Assembly: GCA_003260075.1 (NCBI GenBank)
Contig: QLIY01000466.1
Span: 17,617-81,616 of the forward strand
Direction of reading: 5' to 3'
Source: Phallusia mammillata
Taxonomy: Eukaryota; Chordata; Ascidiacea; Phlebobranchia; Ascidiidae
Length of the DNA: 64,000 nt
Part shown: positions 48,401 through 61,660 of the stretch, piece after piece
Layout of the letters: each line of letters starts with the position of its first letter
Position numbering within the stretch: position 1 is the stretch's first letter
Made by a program: the position numbers and the translations under genes
Notes under the pieces: model-generated
What the model was told of the DNA's origin: nothing
Seen by the model: only the letters and a program-made list of their open reading frames with translations
The model's database searches: none

Positions 48401-49649
48401 GTTTGTTTGGAAAGTAAGAATATATTTCAAAAAGTTGTCAGTTTTTGAAATGACTTTATAATAATTCAGATAAAACCAAGAGTTTCAAAACTAAAATAAA
48501 AACATTTTTTTACCTTTACAACCGTTTCGTACAACCCCAGCTCATCCGACATTAGTTTTCCACGTAACTTCATCTTTCCGCTCATCTGATCTACTTTGAA
48601 TATTCTCGCAAAACGTCTATGACGCAAACGGTGACCATCTTTTCTCAAAATCTTGATGGAATATTTCAGATCTGATGGCGTCTTCGTGTCCAAGTCTCGT
48701 CCCTGAGTAAAAACAAAACCGTTTCATATTGCTAGTAGCAATTTGCTACACCAAAAAACGTCCACAAAAATCGAATAAAACCAACACAAGTATACATACA
48801 GCAAAGCAAGACCGAATTCTACACACCGTGAAACCTTGGACCCGTGGCTAAAAAACACCTCAATTTTACAGGGGTCATAATATTGCAGTCATAAAATCTG
48901 TTTTACTTTTTATCTTTCCCTCCGATATTTGCATGCAACTAAACTCAAAGGGAAAGGGCCAACAGTGGCACACGTTTGTCATATTGGCCAAAAGTTAAGC
49001 ATCATGCAATTACACACTTAATCAGACGTTTAACAATAAAAAAGCAGCTGCTAGATCAGTCGCAAAATTACACCAAAGAAAATACATTTGCTTGTTTAGT
49101 CTATGCCCGCCGAATCAAATTGATTAGGCATATCCATCAAGTGCCAAAGATAGTTAATGAGTAATGTTATTTTTTAACTAAAATCGGCCGCATCTAAAAC
49201 AAGCAGTTGGCGATGTAAGTATAAAAGACTGGTCATCTCTAGAGTACATTGTTTGAAGATGGAGTAAATTTACCTTTAGTGTATAAAACACGGGGTTTCT
49301 AGCCACAGTGCTTGCATATATTGTCATGTTGTCTTTTGCAGGGTGAGAAAATATCGGTCGGATGTCGTTTACGTCAGTCACGTGGATTGTGAGAGTGCGG
49401 CGACTCTCTAGCGTCACCGGGTGACCACCGTCCCGAGCAGAAATCGTGAACTGCAAGCAAAAAATATTTACTCGTTCTGCGTATTCAGCTACAGCAAAAA
49501 ACTTATATATATGTTCATCTTCTACGGTAAAAAATTCAAATTTAGTAAGTTGTGTCATAGTACGCCAGGCCTTAAAGGCGTCATACTGAATCAGCCGGTC
49601 TTCTGAGCATTACTTTACTATATGGCAAGGCACAGGCTAGATTTTTCTT

Positions 49650-49709
<60 letters not shown>

Positions 49710-52700
49710 GGACTCGCGCTCTACCAACTGAGCTACACAGGCTCAGTGGTGAAACCGAAATTCGAATCACAAGCACCGTTGCCGCTTCAGACCTGATCCC
49801 AGTATGAATATATTCATCTCAGTGAGATGTGCTACATATTTTTGTGCACATTTAAAAGTATTTTAAAACTTTTATCTTTGTAACCTATTTACTCCCTTCA
49901 AACCGGTATTATTGCACGATTCGTTTTCCCCTATTACGTAATAAGCAGCACAATTATGACGTCACCTTCCACGTGCTGCACTCTTCGTAGTCGAAATGTC
50001 GGATGAGCGTAATCTTTCCGGTGGCTGAATCAATCATAATTGGAGGAGAAAGTCCTTTGTTGGTGCCAGCCACATTGGACAGGGTCAGACTGTATGATAT
50101 TTCACCATTTGTCGAAGGTTCAACTCCATCGTCCTGTGAACGAAATCAAAGCGTGTTGTTTTAGTAAAGTTGTAAGGGCTGGTCCATGTTAGTAGTTGTG
50201 CATTTGGTGCAGAGCATCGCCATTTTGCTTGAATGAAACTTATTGAATGAAACCTATAAACTAAAAACCTAATCGAATTTTAGATTACTAAGGGTGATTT
50301 GTTAAAAACTTTCTGTTAAAATGCATTCGCCATGCAAATGTACCTTTTTAAGAGAAAAAAATTAGAACATTGCCTTTTGTCGAAACGTCTGTTCAATAAA
50401 ATGAATACATTTTATTCAACTTCGCTGGCAATTTGTTTTATACTAAAGTATTAAAACATATTAAATGAAAAAACATTGAGTGCAAGTTCAACAAAAAAGA
50501 AAAAAAACAACAACCCTACAATGCGATAACAAAAAAACGAGAAACTCTAAAACGACTCACTGTTAATCGCCAGGCCGGGGAATTTTCCGAGTCTCCATCA
50601 GTAGCATGTGCAACAGCTATCACCGAACCAACATCAGTATCTTCCGGGAGTTCTCTACTTATGTCCAGATGTTGGAAAGTTGGCTCAAATTCATTTTCAT
50701 CCAAGATTATGATTACTATTCCCGATGTACTGCATCTGTTATAAACGTTTTGTTAAAACAATAAAACTTATTGCATTACGTTATTGCATTAAACAGATGC
50801 TCCTATAAAGTGCGTCGTTTAGGAATTGCAAAGACTGCACGATTATATCCATCTTTATTGTCAGTTCTAAGTATGCGACAATAAACGAGGGAAGTACGCT
50901 GAACATTTTTTACCGGCATTACCTTATGTGACATGCCATGTCCCAAGCAATCTATTGTATGGCTTTGCAAACGTGATCCCTTAAATATTATTCTGGAAAA
51001 ATTGCCTTGCAGAGCTGCGTTTAATCGTTTGTAAATGAGTGTTACATAAAAGTTATCACTGTTGTCAAATATCAACAATATTTATTGAGTGTGTACCGAA
51101 AGGATACTTGTTGCGTTACCTTGGACTATTTAATAGGTAAATACGTTTCAAGTTAAACTATCTTAATATGTTGGGTAGCTGACATTACCCTAATGAAGGT
51201 GCCCCGTATGAAACGTCGGATCATTTATTTATATTTGCCGGTTAAACTAAAATGATAGTTTATAAAATTTGCCCGGCAACAGCACTATATTTACGCTTTC
51301 AGCCAAATTTGATGAATGATGATTTAACTTACTTAGGGGGAGTCCCGTTGTCGCAAGCAGAAATAACTACGTCATATCTTCCCCGTTTCTCTCTGTTGAA
51401 TGGAATATCGGTGGCAAGGAGGTTGTTTTCAATATGGAAAGTACCACTTTCTGTAAAAAACAACAACAATGTAATACACAGATCCAATACACAAAACTTA
51501 AAATCGTTTTGTTCGTAACATACTGTACTAATCTCATTTAACCTATGTTCCGCTCTAGGAACGTTTTAGGCAGTGGTTCTCAACTGGTGGTCCATGATGA
51601 CTTTTGGGTGGTCCACTAAATTTATTGACAAACTAGAGATGATTGCATAGTATATATTAAAAGAGCATCAAAATGTTAGCTGTTAATAATTGTATCTCAT
51701 TTCTTGAACATCGGTTAATGGTTGTTTCGTATGCGTACTTTAATCTTGCTCCAAAACGAAATGGTCGACGTTATTATTTTTACTGGGGCGGTGGTCCATG
51801 GCTCGAAACGAGTTGAGAACCACTGGTTTAAGGGGTAAAAATGCCAAAGCACAAACCTGTTAAATTTCCAAGTGCTTCTGTTCCTGGGACAACAGTTGCA
51901 ACAGTGATTGTCACGTCACCGTTAGCGCCTTGGTCACGGTCCGTTGCGCTCACGTGGGCGAGGTAAGTCCCTTTGGGAGCAGACTCCGTGACGTAAGCTA
52001 CAAAAAATACATACGTGACGTCAATAAAACTTCAATAAAACCGAATTAAAAACACTAAAAAAAGACAAGTATCTTTTGCTGAAAAAGATAAATGGCCAGC
52101 GATAAAAAATAAATCCTCTTATTTTTTCACACTGCATATACAGTAGCTAATATTTAAATCAAATTTAAGACATTCAGCAAGGTTGCAAAGCAAATTAAAC
52201 TTGCAAATTATTATGGGTCTCAGCTTAGAGTCTTATTTCATTTGTAATGGTATCGATAATTTGAAAGTTTTTTTTTACCTCTATTACCATCGTGTTCTGT
52301 AATAAAGTTGATGGAAATACTTGGTTTGTTGTCATTAACATCTGTTACAGTGAGAACAAGCACAGCTTTGGCAGTTTTCGCTTTCACTGGATCCATGTCG
52401 CTTGCCTCAATCAATATGCGAAGCCTGAAAATTTGATGCCGCGTTAAAAACGTCATACATTCACCTTGTTTCACCAAAATTGCATAGTTCGCTACGGTTT
52501 TCTATGTGCATTCCTGACTGTGTCAAGTTGTACTATTAGTAGCTCATTGACCCAATGTAAAATATTTTATTAGTGTTGATAAAGTAAGTACAGCTACTTG
52601 ATTAAAAATGTAACTGCTTGTTTGAGATCTTTGTACACAAGGAATACATTTTTTGCAAGCGTACAAAATCGCTACATCTGTCCAAAATCGAAGTTATATT

Positions 52701-55700
52701 TTATACCAACGACACCACATCCAACAAAAATATTAATTAAAACAAGAAAACATCTATGTTACCATATTTCTCAAATTACCACTACTGAGTTAAAGTAACG
52801 ATGCAAAACAGCCCAAATGCATTACACACGTTTTATGACATTTTTATTGCCGACTCAACGCGTATTTCTAAACAAGCTCCATTTAACAAACCATGTCTTT
52901 TAAATGCATTTGCCAAAAATTTGCCGACATTATTTTGGCTAATAAAAGTTAAAATGTCAATAGAACTTAGAATTAAATGAGGTTTACGCCTGAATAAAAC
53001 AATATTTGCCATATATGCATCAAGTTTGTTGGAAAACCCACTATACGTGCAAAAGCTTAGTATAATTATCAAAAAAAAAACATTCAATCACAAACAACCA
53101 CGTGGTAAAATTTTCACAAACAATACTTACCCATTGTGACGTTTATGATCCAACTTTGTGTTCAATTTCACAAATCCTGTGCTCTCATCCACTTCTACCG
53201 GCCAAGACTCGCCGTCACTGCCGTCACTACTTCCGGTCACCGCGTACCTGATGACGTCACTTTCTTCATCGGTGGCTACAACTCTTTCTATTATCGTCCC
53301 AGGGGAGCTGTCTTCTTTTAGTGTTACTTCGTAAAGCTACAAAAAATTATGTTGCAAAAATTAAACGAACTTTATGTAATATAAGGCAGAGATTCTTCAC
53401 CATTTTTGTCTCGTTTACCACTTTTCAAGCCCGTTTTTAAAGACCAAATTTACCCCAAAGATTTCACACTAATCGAGCAAAACTGTTTCAACATCCCCCC
53501 CCCCAATTTTGCGGAACCCCACAAAGAAAAATCTTAATAGGCCTAAGCATGTAATACGATAGGCTCCAGAAAATGTGTGCATTTTTAACCAGTGGCGTGG
53601 CCAAAGGGGTCGATGTATACACATGTTAGTTACTAAATTGGCAAAAAGGAATTTTTAGGAAATAATTATTAAAAAGATACTTGGTTTTTTATTAGCTCTC
53701 TGAGCATAGCGATAGAACAAGAAATTGTAAGACTTTAAGTAAATATTAAAGTAAACATCACCAGTCATTATAAAAACAACTTTTGCACCTAGTAGGGATG
53801 GGCCGGGCCGGGCCGAGGCGAGCCAGAACCCGATTACTCGGTACCGAGCATCGCTGTTTTTTGATGATTAGAATCTAATACATCTAATAATTAGATGGTG
53901 GAAAAACGCCCACTTCGTGGGTATGCTACAGCGTAATACACCGCTGGTGACTTAAAAGACCTTGTAGAGTTGAAACTAACGTAGAAAGGGGAGTTTTTGT
54001 GACGTCATAACGCACCGAGCATTAACGTGAGATGCTTAAACTAAAGCAGATTTATTGCACATAGATATATGTTGTTTACAGAATGCTTTGTTAGTTCAAT
54101 GTTTTGTTACCTTCTTTTCAAAGCGTGGAGCGTTATCATTCGTGTTGATGACGCTGATTTTCAGTCGAACACTTGATGATCGTGATGGCACACCGTGATC
54201 GTGAGCCGTGAGCGTGAAACGGTGAACTCGAATTTTTTCATAATCTAAAAATGCATTAATAGTTAACACTTCTACAGTTTAAATAAAATTAAAACCGGAC
54301 TAGATGCTATGTCCTTTATATTATTCACAATAATAAGTTAGATTTTAAAGAATACATAATGACTCATTGAAATAAACAGTCGCTTTAAATTTGGACACAA
54401 TAAGTTATTTAAACATTTGTGCAATCCGCTTCCCCCAACAAACCATTTGACGCAACAATATCATTCAAATCCTCGAATTATTTAGAAAATTAACAAACCA
54501 AACCATAGTTAATATTTCTTTTTAGACAATTGCTTTCAGTCCCTGTACATTAGTTGACATTTTTACAGAAAATATTCACAAAAAGTGTACATAATCTAAT
54601 TAATGGTCGTGTTTGACTTTTTTCTTACCTAGCTCCTTGACTAAAACCAGTTCAAGCTGGGAAAGTCCCGTACCAGAAATCACGTGACGCAATACAAAGT
54701 TGCCGTTGCTAGGCGACAGGGTGTACGTCAACATCGAGTTGTTGCCTAAACAACAAATCATGTTTCAATTTTCCTATTACTTCAACAAGAAATGAATACA
54801 AAATAATCAACATAGATGTGGCAGATTTTATAGGTTTATACCAACAGCTTGCATACTTAGGGGATACTGGAAGTCATGAATGACGGAAATTGTTTGTGAA
54901 TAGATGTAATATACTCCTGGGCCATGTTACTTGTCCGAAATATTTGTTAGGGTCAAACAGAAGCCAGTTTACCCCACGATTCCTTTTTTTCATTTACAAA
55001 TTTCCATTCAAAACCCTTGTGCAAAAACTTTGTCTGACAAAACTGGATTAGACAGAAAACAACAGTAGTAGAGAAAGCGACCTCAGATTAAGGATTGAAG
55101 AAATCAGCATTTAAATTTCAGTATTACGGAATAGTCCCAAAGCATCTGCTCGTTTATACTTCAACCGCCAGCGGTTGCAACCAGAGACCAAATGCACTGG
55201 AGCAACCCCTAAATTTACATATTCTACCGTTGCATCGTTATTGTTTTCATTCTCACAAATTACTGTAAGCAAACACAACTCGCTTTAACGTAAAAAACGT
55301 GTGAAAAACACGCCTAGCCCAAATGTATACAATGTGGTGAACCGCATAAACGTGGAAGGTTGAAGACTTGCCAAACTTAGAGATTTGCGACAAAACGTGA
55401 GAGATAGCGATCTAGATACACTATCATGCAGGGGAAAAACAACGCAAGTATTTAGCATTTCAGTGCAAAAAACTGGTATAAAATATATGGGTTCAAACTT
55501 TAATGTGTACCCCCCCCCCCGCGACAAAACGTGAGAGATAGCGATCTAGATACACTATCATGCAGGGGGAAAACAACGCAAGTATTTAGTATTTCAGTGC
55601 AAAAAACTGGTATAAAATATATGGGTTCAAACTTTATTGTGTAAAGGTACTTGTTTTGTGTGTGATTTTTGATCATTTGCCTATGTTAGTCGCTGTAGCT

Positions 55701-57897
55701 ATTTCCTTTAGTACACGGGGCCCGAAGACATAAAAAAAGAATTTAATGTCATGCGGAAACCGCACAGTAATATAATGCTGTGTACAAACTCCCCCCCCCC
55801 GATTTTTGATCATTTGCCTATGTTAGTCGCTGTAGCTATTTCCTTTAGCACACGGGGCCCGAAGACATAAAAAGAATTTAATGTCATGCGGAAGCCGCTC
55901 AGTAATATAATGCTGTGTACAAACAAAAACCTAAAACTTTAAAGTTATTAAACTGATTTATCCAGCAAATCACTCACTTAAAATAAACAACTATAAAAAC
56001 AATGCACAAAAAATCAATACTGACCTATGTCGTCATCGGTTGCTTGGTAACGATCTAGATTGATCACGTGATTGAGTGGCGCGGTTTCAGGTAACTCAAG
56101 GTCAATCACCGACGAACGAAAATGAGGATCATGATCGTTGACGTCATCGATGTAAATCTTTAGCTCCAGCCAGCGGAGATCGTGATTCTTGGGTCGCATT
56201 ATAACCTACATAGAAATTTGACGTGTTCAAACTTAAAACTAGAATATTTCGGGGATAACCCACACATATCGTATTTTTTTAAATTTTTGAAACCCTAAAA
56301 TCGAATAAAGTTCGGTCCCCCCCCCCAATGAGGATCATGATCGTTGACGTCATCGATGTAAATCTTTAGCTCCAACCAGCGGAGATCGTGATTCTTGGGT
56401 CGCATTATAACCTATGTAGAAATTTGACGAGTTCAAACTGGGAATTAACGCTTAAAACTAGAATATTTCGGGGATAACCCACACATATCGTATTCTTTTA
56501 AATTTTTGAAACCCTAAAATCGAATAAAGTTCGGCAGGAGGCAGTAACCGACCAAAAACTAGTTTAAAACTGGAATATTCCGGCAAAGTGGTACCAAAAA
56601 ACGTTTTTTTTTCTTTTGTTTCACCCCCAAGTATAGTTTTTTATTCTTTTTATGTCCTTAATCTCCTTTCAACATTGAAATCGAATGTACTTTTTGGGCA
56701 GTGATTAAACAAAACTAAACAGGCTACAGCACAAAAGTTAAATGCAGATAGCACAAACCTCGGTCAATCCGGACCCGTTGGTACCAAAAAAATTGTTCGG
56801 ATTGGGCAAAGATCCGAATAACCGAATCCGGTTTAACCGAGGTTTACGGAATCTGCACTTAACTTTTTGTGCTGTATCCTTTTTATTTGAAATTGTTGTT
56901 TGCGTTGAATAAAGCTAATCAATGTAGAATGCAAAAACGGTTATTTAAAGTCACTTACGCGGGCTTCTATGTAGCAATCAACGACATCTCCACACATTTC
57001 ATCACGATCCCACTTCTCGCGTTGTTTCACCTCCCCTTGTGACGTAACAAACAGAAACTCGCGCTGTTTCGAGTTCGGGGGAGGAGGACGGTTCACAGGA
57101 TATTTCAATTCCTGCTCCAAGATCTTGAATTTTGCATTCGGGGTTTCCGCTACGGGCGAGGCGAGAATATTACGAATATCAACAATAGTCGAACCTAAAA
57201 TGAAACAAAGCTTTCTTTAAATTTGTGAAAAAAATAATGTTAAAACTCTCTAGATGCAAGAAAGTGCAGTTTTTTATCAAAATATTTTAATAACGAAACA
57301 CGACTGTTAATTTCAGAACGTTTCAACTCGTTGTTAACTTCGATAACGGTTGATGAGAATAAAACGAAAATTCTGTGAAAATGTGAAGCCATTACAGCAG
57401 TGGTCAACCTGTGGTATAAGTAGCACTAGTGACACGCCAGGGCTTTTGAGGTGGTATGTACGTAGCTTTCTGTCATACTTAATTCAATTGACATCAAGAA
57501 ATGCTGCTTAACTGACCCAACTGATCAGCCCTAGTTTTGTGCAAAACCCGTGTCTTGGACGTTTTTTAGGATATGCTAACCTTGCTGGTTTCATACATTT
57601 GCTAATGTAATCAAGAAGAACTCTTTATCTACTCATATAAACAGGGTTTAGGATTAGGTGTTACACAGCGACAGGAAAAGTCGTTAGGTGGTACGCGATC
57701 AGTATATGGTTGAGTTGAGAACCACTAATTTAGGGCCAAAGTGCTAAAAAATCAGTTTTGAGTTATTGCATCATACCTGCAGGTCTTTCCTCTGACCGCG
57801 TGATTCGTCGACTCTCATTGGCTCTTGTAAAAGTCGCGTGATTTAAAGCGAGGAGTAATAAAAGCTTTCCAAAGATGTCAGTCGTAAATAATTCCAT
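45486..57897 (-). CDS. Delta-type protocadherin (six cadherin repeats, CM2 motif)
   Basis: Nineteen exons: 57897-57777, 57194-56959, 56205-56025, 54745-54629, 54244-54111, 53336-53131, 52424-52279, 51997-51857, 51450-51333, 50729-50561, 50133-49966, 49450-49274, 48702-48514, 48398-48150, 47696-47566, 47079-46941, 46483-46414, 46219-46067, 45868-45486. All phases agree; 1075 residues. The start at MELFTTDIFGKLLLLLAL gives a signal peptide. EC1-EC6 are marked by the calcium-linker signatures DVNDHDPHF, NTNDNAPRF, DVNDNKPSI, DENEFEPTF, DVNDIRPIF and a terminal DTEPPAY. TM lies at about 744-769 (LIVACALGGAAVLLILCVTV), followed by RKRRKGKKG. The cytoplasmic tail of about 305 residues contains CTELCKIYGHSDTCWMP, the CM2 motif of delta-protocadherins. 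Six repeats fit delta-2 better than delta-1, which has seven. Role: calcium-dependent cell adhesion and signalling. EC1 exon 3 is partly repeated by an assembly artefact at 56327-56411. Confidence 0.93.
46567..46881. mobile_element. hAT MITE, 315 bp, in a protocadherin intron
   Basis: Ends CAGAGTTGTAAGC and the inverted GACTTGCAACTCTA, with 8-bp duplication CTGCAAAC at 46559-46566 and 46882-46889. A relative is at 22364, and pieces occur in the 1075-bp tandem repeat. Confidence 0.88.
49560..49740 (-). mobile_element. tRNA-derived SINE interrupted by a 54-nt C run
   Basis: Left part 'cgccaggccttaaaggcgtcat' matches the SINE at 44468. The right part reads TAGCTCAGTTGGTAGAGCGCG on the minus strand (A box). 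A C run at 49652-49705 occupies the expected B-box region. Confidence 0.7.
51571..51825. mobile_element. hAT MITE, 255 bp, in a protocadherin intron
   Basis: Ends CAGTGGTTCTCAACTGG and GAGTTGAGAACCACTG. The 8-bp duplication GTTTTAGG/GTTTAAGG differs by one base. Confidence 0.85.
53495..53504. repeat. Ten-nt C run without a visible duplicate
   Basis: Same length as the linker runs elsewhere, in a protocadherin intron. I found no repeated sequence on its two sides. Confidence 0.6.
55387..55925. repeat. Two assembly-type duplications with C linkers in a protocadherin intron
   Basis: 55387-55509 recurs at 55521-55643 around 11 C. 55664-55789 recurs at 55801-55925 around 10 C. Copies differ by a few bases each. 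Confidence 0.85.
56121..56534. repeat. Assembly-type duplication copying part of a protocadherin exon
   Basis: 56121-56316 recurs at 56327-56534 around 10 C (56317-56326). The repeated part includes 85 bases of the EC1 exon plus its acceptor. The copies differ by substitutions and an 11-bp insertion 'gggaattaacg'. Confidence 0.85.
56725..56876. mobile_element. Pogo/Tigger-type MITE, 152 bp
   Basis: TACAGCACAAAAGTTAAATG at the left and its inverse at the right, with inner inverted 'aacctcggt..aatccgg'. A flanking TA is consistent with the Tc1/mariner-pogo target. No coding capacity. Confidence 0.75.
57397..57728. mobile_element. hAT MITE in protocadherin intron 1
   Basis: 'cagtggtcaacctgtgg' and 'ggttgagttgagaaccacta' ends. 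The interior ('taagtagcactag', 'gtgttacacagcgac') matches the outer element at 38930-41514 without its insert. The target duplication is not clear. Confidence 0.7.
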
Positions 57898-58354
57898 TTC
57901 AAGTGGCGGTTGTTCAGCAATATCCCAATGTTTTTTTTTCACAACGTTATACACATTTTACAAATATTTGATCTTAGTATGTGGCTGGTAATAAATGAAA
58001 AATGCACTTATTAAGCAAAGTATTCGTGACAAAATTTTAATGTTTGCCAAATGCAAAACTACTTTGTAATTACTATCAAAAATGAGGTTTGCATAATGGT
58101 TAAAGCGGTAAACAAAAAACAAATTCTAGCTGTCAGTGTACTATATTGCAAATGGTATAAGTTCATTCTTAGCAAATTTACCAAATCTTGAGTGGTCATG
58201 AGAATTTTACCAAATATGACCTTTAAATTGACGCAAACAAGCTACTGTAATCTCAAGAAGTGTTTAAGGAATTGACTTAGACATGGCGACTGCGTTTTGC
58301 TTGGTTTCCTCGCTTTTCAACACAACAAACAAAACTTTCTTTGCACACAGTGAT

Positions 58355-59200
58355 TTGTGTGTGTGTTTTCAACAAGCTTATGCGTAACTAAGAGTGACCC
58401 CTGGATCAAACGGGGGTACGAGGGGTCCCACTTACCCAACACCATGTGTGTGGGGCTCAAAGGTCCTCGTTTACACCAACAAGAGCGAAGTGAAACCATT
58501 TTGTTAGAACTAAAATCGGGAAAATCTTAAAAAATTTCCAACGTTTGGGTTTTATCTGCATGATTTGAGATCATGACAATAGGTGTGTGCAACAACAACA
58601 AAACAAGTTCAACTAACCACATAAAAAGTTGTTCAAATGAACTTTTAGTTAAAAATCATCTGAAAAGATGCAATATAATTCTACATAAGATATAAAATGA
58701 ACATTACTTAATCACAACATTTTAGCAGTAATGATTTTTCATCAATTTTTCTTAAGATTCGGAAACTTTTATTCCCCCCCCCCCTGTGTGTGTGTTTTCA
58801 ACAAGCTTATGCGTAACTAAGAGTGACCCCTGGATCAAACGGGGGTACGAGGGGTCCCACTTACCCAACACCATGTGTGTGGGGCTCAAAGGTCCTCGTT
58901 TACACCAACAAGAGCGAAGTGAAACCATTTTGTTAGAACTAAAATCGGGAAAATCTTAAAAAATTTCCAACGTTTGGGTTTTATCTGCATGATTTGAGAT
59001 CATGACAATAGGTGTGTGCAACAACAACAAAACAAGTTCAACTACCCACATAAAAAAGTTGTTCAAATGAACTTTTAGTTAAAAATCATCTGAAAAGATG
59101 CAATATAATTCTACATAAGATATGAAATGAACATTGATTAATCACAACATTTTAGCAGTAATGATTAATCATTTTTTTCTAAGATTCGGAAACTTTTATT
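58355..59200. repeat. Duplicate of about 415 bp joined by 11 C
   Basis: 58355-58773 recurs at 58785-59200 with a few substitutions. The join is 58774-58784. Confidence 0.88.
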
Positions 59201-60329
59201 TGTCATTTAATTTTAGTTTAATGCGTTTACCACCACGTAAAATTGAAAACAGATTCTCCTATTGTAACAATTTATTTGGCCTAAAGTCAAGGCAAGTGCA
59301 TGCGTTTCTGCTGCGGTGAAAATTACTAGCACTGGTGCAACAACAGTTCTTTGTTCGCGCACTGATTCGATTACCAGCTATTGTTAAAGCACTTCAAACA
59401 CGCGCTCACAAAATCATTACTTCCGATTCCACTTTACGATGAATCTAATCCGATTTCAGCGTGCGTTTAAGAGACGAAGTTAAATAATCGATGTAAGATA
59501 ATTGGCAGGCATTCGATTTGGCAGTAAATTTGTGAATTCGTAATCAACGATTGCGTAACGGAAAAGTGGAAACATTGTCAGCTAAATTTAAAGACACGGC
59601 ACAAAACACATACTTTTTAAGCTTAACACTCTTTCGAAACAATTTGGTTGTAAATGTTCTGTTACGAAGTGTCCAGTTTTAGGGTCTTAGTCGGCTGACC
59701 CATAATGTGCTTTTATGGCAACTTTTTTTACTTATTTCAATAGACCCGCCTAATTACATTAAAATGAACCGTCTTTGTATAGTTTTTATAAATGTTTTAT
59801 CGTTTTGTGTTGAATTGGTTGTTAAAAAATGAAATAATAAACTTGTCATGTATAGTGGTCATTTTATTCCCCTTTTTCAGGACAGCAAATACCGACAATA
59901 AAAACCTTACAGGGAACAAATTCGTTAAGCGAAACAAAGCAAAAAAATCTCAGCCCAATTTGATTTTCCCATAGAACACTAAAGTTAAAACAAAGCCACC
60001 ACTATCGTATCACATTTTCTCCCGTAGTAACAAGCACTCTACACACAGACACCAAAATCTCAAAAGAAAATCCCTCTTTTATTTAAACTTCGTGCCCGTG
60101 CGATGAGTTTGCTGCTGATAACCCTGGCAGTTCATGGAGCAATGCAACTCTAAGTGCAGAGAACTTACTGGGTTACATGAAAGAAAATAGCAAGAGGCAA
60201 AACAGGCGCATCCGCACGCACGCAAAGACAAATGTGAACCAACTTGAGGTGTTAGTTGTGGTTAATTCTAATCACATTGGCATTCGTTGAATGATTTCGT
60301 ATTTTGGAATACTATATACGGATCTGTTC

Positions 60330-60430
60330 ACAAGTTCAATGATGAAAATTACGGGCCAAATAAACGTAAAAAGCGACATACTTTATTGTTCAAACGTTTC
60401 GGAAAATGCTCATGCCATCATCAGATATGA
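60330..60430 (-). repeat. Dispersed repeat with a hammerhead-like core
   Basis: On the minus strand CTGATGA (60424-60418) and GAAAC (60400-60396) flank 'tggcatgagcattttcc'. Then 'gtttgaacaataaagtatg' follows. The same motif, decayed, ends the 1075-bp repeat units near 23078, 24153 and 25225. Confidence 0.45.
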
Positions 60431-61455
60431 ATGATTTCGTATCGTAAGAATATTGACATAACAACAGTTATAATAGACAACACTGAGCGTTTCGTCCACC
60501 AGATTGCATATTTCACAAATTTGTCGTTTAAAATTTAAATGGTGCGGCGTTTTCGCTTGTGTGGTCGCATATATTTCACTTAATTGCTCTGAAGAAGCCC
60601 TGCCGTTCAGGTGGGCACAACGTCAGCCAAATTAAAAAAACAATTAGTAATTCGTTTTGCATCACACCAGTTAAACTACAAATTTGTTTAACAGTTTTAA
60701 TAGTGAATCAAAACCATAAACAGCAGGACTTCGAATAACGATCACTGTTTACATTTATTCAACTATAAAACAGGAAAAGCAATGGACGATAAAATCCTTG
60801 GTTAAAACAGGGCCAGTTGGTTTCATTTGAACGAATATAAATTTGTTTTTCTGCTTTATGCTAATGTAATATTAATAAACTTATTTCTAAAGGGTTTTAG
60901 ATCCAAGTTACAGAGCACAGGCTATACTTAAAGCACGCTTCAAACAAACATTGTGCATTTATTTATTGGGATTTTTATTCGCAAAAAAGTGGGGTAATAA
61001 CTTTGACAAGCACATCGCTTTAAAACAATTTTAGTTCCTTAAAAACTTATTGGAAATTACTAAAGAAAGTTTAGAGACGTTACTACCACAACAAGAGAAT
61101 GCGTCTACAATTTTCTTGTAGTCTGTTTACATCACATTTTCCTGCTTTGAAGCGACAAATAGCGTTTCGCCGAGTTCGCAAACCCGATGCGGTTCGTGTA
61201 CGTTCGCCAATCGAAAAGTTTGAAACCTAAAACCGACAGAAAAGCAGTGGGATTCGGTTCAACGGTAGAAGAAAAAACAAGGGGTAGAACTGTTAAGCCT
61301 GGAGCCTTTTAACACTCGTTTTGTATTAGGTTCTAAGACCACATATCAAAAAGCAAATAAAATGCTTGGTTGCACGTGTAAAGATAAAATAAAGTTGTTT
61401 TCGTGAAGTTCGACTGGGTTGCAATCAAAACGCATGTTTATTGCACTAAGCGTTT

Positions 61456-61660
61456 ATTTTGTTGTGTTTGCATTAAAAAACTGTCACCTATTCTGTAATT
61501 GTTTTGAAAAACGTTTCTATTATTAGATAAAGAACGTTGTTTCCCTCTGTTCCCCCCCCCCATTTTGTTGTGTTTGCATTAAAAAACTGTCACCTATTCT
61601 GTAATTGTTGTAAAAAACGTTTCTATTATTAGATAAAGAACGTTGTTTCCCTCTGTTTGT
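61456..61660. repeat. Duplicate of about 96 bp joined by ten C
   Basis: 61456-61551 recurs at 61562-61660. The join is 61552-61561. Confidence 0.85.

Noticed and set aside
56327-56411. Alternative, mutually exclusive copy of a protocadherin exon
   Set aside because: Only part of the exon is repeated, and a ten-C linker joins the copies, so an assembly duplication explains it better.
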